From NCBI GenBank assembly GCA_946415695.1, contig CAMKTM010000128.1, forward strand, positions 1-6,800: a DNA stretch of 6,800 nucleotides, given 5' to 3'. The DNA comes from an uncultured Prevotellaceae bacterium. Its GTDB lineage: Bacteria; Bacteroidota; Bacteroidia; Bacteroidales; Bacteroidaceae. Made by a program: the position numbers and the translations under genes. Positions 6,338 to 6,800 of this stretch are shown in pieces; the first letter of the stretch is position 1, and each line of letters starts with the position of its first letter. The notes below the pieces were generated by a model. That model did not search any database and had not been told where the DNA came from. It saw nothing but the letters and a program-made list of their open reading frames with translations.

Positions 6338-6366
6338 CGCCGAAAAAAGACATCGGCCAAGGGGGC

Positions 6367-6438
6367 GTTGTTTGCTTCTACATGTACGTGCAATTGCTTG
6401 TACATGTAAAAGCAATTGCTTGTACATGTAAAAGCAAA
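6367..6438. repeat. Palindromic 22-bp-unit intergenic repeat, right copy
   Basis: Two tandem 22-bp units (6390-6411 and 6412-6433) start with GCAATTGCTTGTACATGTAA and differ at no position. Overlapping imperfect palindromes centre on CAATTG at 6391-6396 (22-bp arms, three mismatches) and 6413-6418 (22-bp arms, two mismatches). The left boundary GTTGTTTGCTT (6367-6377) is the reverse complement of 41-51. It fills the gap between two convergent genes, 29 bp after the stop at 6337 and 21 bp before the stop ending at 6460, so it could serve as a two-way terminator or transcript-end hairpin. Confidence 0.85.
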
Positions 6439-6459
6439 GAATTCAGAAAGCGATGTGGC

Positions 6460-6800
6460 TCACTTCGCCAGCACTTTCCTTGCTGTGCCGCCTTGCGTGT
6501 GAATGATGTTCACGCCGGGTTTTGGTGAGGAGAGACGTCGGCCGCAAAGGTCATAGCATTTACTATTTAACGATTTACCATTTACGATTTGACCATTTTG
6601 AATTTCCTTGATGCCGGTGGGCAAGCCGTCGAGGCAAATGTCGTAACAGAAGTTGGCGATGTCGGGTTCGCCGGTAAGGACGAGGCTTGCTTCGTAGGGC
6701 TGCAAGACGGGGCTGTCTGCGCTCCTCTCCAGGCGCTCGCCTTGCGGAAGGTAATAGAGACGGCCGTCCGCCGCGCCAAGTGCAGGGAGCAGGGAGGCGA
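6460..6800 (-). CDS. Secreted protein with T9SS-like C-terminal tail (3' part only)
   Basis: The frame is open from the window edge to a TGA at 6460-6462, giving the last 112 residues or so of a longer protein. No start is in view; a TTG at 6705 is internal and not a convincing start. The visible part ends a beta-rich domain (GRLYYLPQGE, VLQPYEASLVLTG), a pattern common before the sorting tail in Prevotella-type surface proteins. The tail follows: LPTGIKEI, a repeat-encoded NGQIVNGKSLNSK, CYDLCGRRL, PGVNIIHTQGGTARKVLAK. This matches the YDLxGR ... PGxxIxxxxG layout of T9SS type A tails. The enzymatic or binding role lies upstream and cannot be judged. It converges on the SusE/F-like gene. Confidence 0.8.
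   Translation of the reverse strand, partial: ASLLPALGAADGRLYYLPQGERLERSADSPVLQPYEASLVLTGEPDIANFCYDICLDGLPTGIKEIQNGQIVNGKSLNSKCYDLCGRRLSSPKPGVNIIHTQGGTARKVLAK
6559..6599. repeat. 7/8-bp TTTAC-type repeats in the third tail
   Basis: On the plus strand the units are TTTACTA, TTTAACGA, TTTACCA, TTTACGA, TTTGACCA, then TTTT. On the coding (minus) strand they give the Asn/Gly/Lys-rich linker NGQIVNGKSLNSK just before CYDLCGRR, the same place in the tail as the ATTTGACA units of the two other tails. Confidence 0.75.

Noticed and set aside
6339..6357. Stem GCCGA/TCGGC after the SusE/F-like gene as a Rho-independent terminator
   Set aside because: Only five base pairs with a nine-base loop and no T-run following; too weak to call.
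6390..6433. Possible CRISPR array from tandem 22-bp units
   Set aside because: The two units are directly adjacent with no spacers and are strongly palindromic; no cas gene is in view.
1..6438. Inverted terminal repeats of a large transposon
   Set aside because: The two palindromic copies face opposite ways, but no transposase or integrase lies between them, the content is ordinary chromosomal genes, and the pattern is better explained by placement after gene ends.
6265..6528. Short plus-strand open frame running through the palindromic repeat
   Set aside because: It is composed of the 7-bp tail repeat and the 22-bp repeat read out of context; no start signal or family.

Overview
The window looks like a piece of a Bacteroidales chromosome, most likely Prevotella-like. 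This is inferred, not searched. The reasons are Bacteroidetes-type -7 boxes (TAnnTTTG), starts without Shine-Dalgarno sequences, a DUF1573 protein, a GH31 enzyme next to a SusE/SusF-like protein, and three proteins with type IX secretion (T9SS)-like C-terminal tails.

Layout: 1-137 holds a palindromic repeat beyond the 3' end of a minus-strand gene. 138-1733 (minus) encodes a tandem ATP-binding cassette protein with no membrane domain, and 1806-2369 (minus) encodes RuvC; the two read as one unit, ruvC first. A 149-bp divergent region (2370-2518) carries candidate promoters for both directions. Three plus-strand genes overlap or touch: a small secreted DUF1573 protein (2519-2971), a secreted GH31 glycosidase (2922-5426) and a secreted SusE/F-like protein (5423-6337). 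A second copy of the palindromic repeat follows (6367-6438). Last comes the 3' end of a convergent minus-strand gene for another secreted protein with a T9SS-like tail (6460 to the window edge).

The plus-strand genes suggest a small surface glycan-processing unit: an enzyme cleaving alpha-linked sugars plus a putative glycan-binding partner, both apparently sorted by T9SS rather than as lipoproteins. No SusC/SusD pair is visible. The minus-strand pair combines Holliday junction resolution with a soluble ABC ATPase of unclear role.

The most unusual feature is not a gene. Short repeats, mostly with a 7-bp period, occur between genes and also inside coding sequence, at points where proteins tolerate change: two signal peptides, three C-terminal tail linkers and the linker of the ABC protein. 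Separately, a 22-bp-unit palindromic element follows two genes in the same orientation relative to each gene. I see no CRISPR array, transposase, tRNA, rRNA or recognisable defence system.
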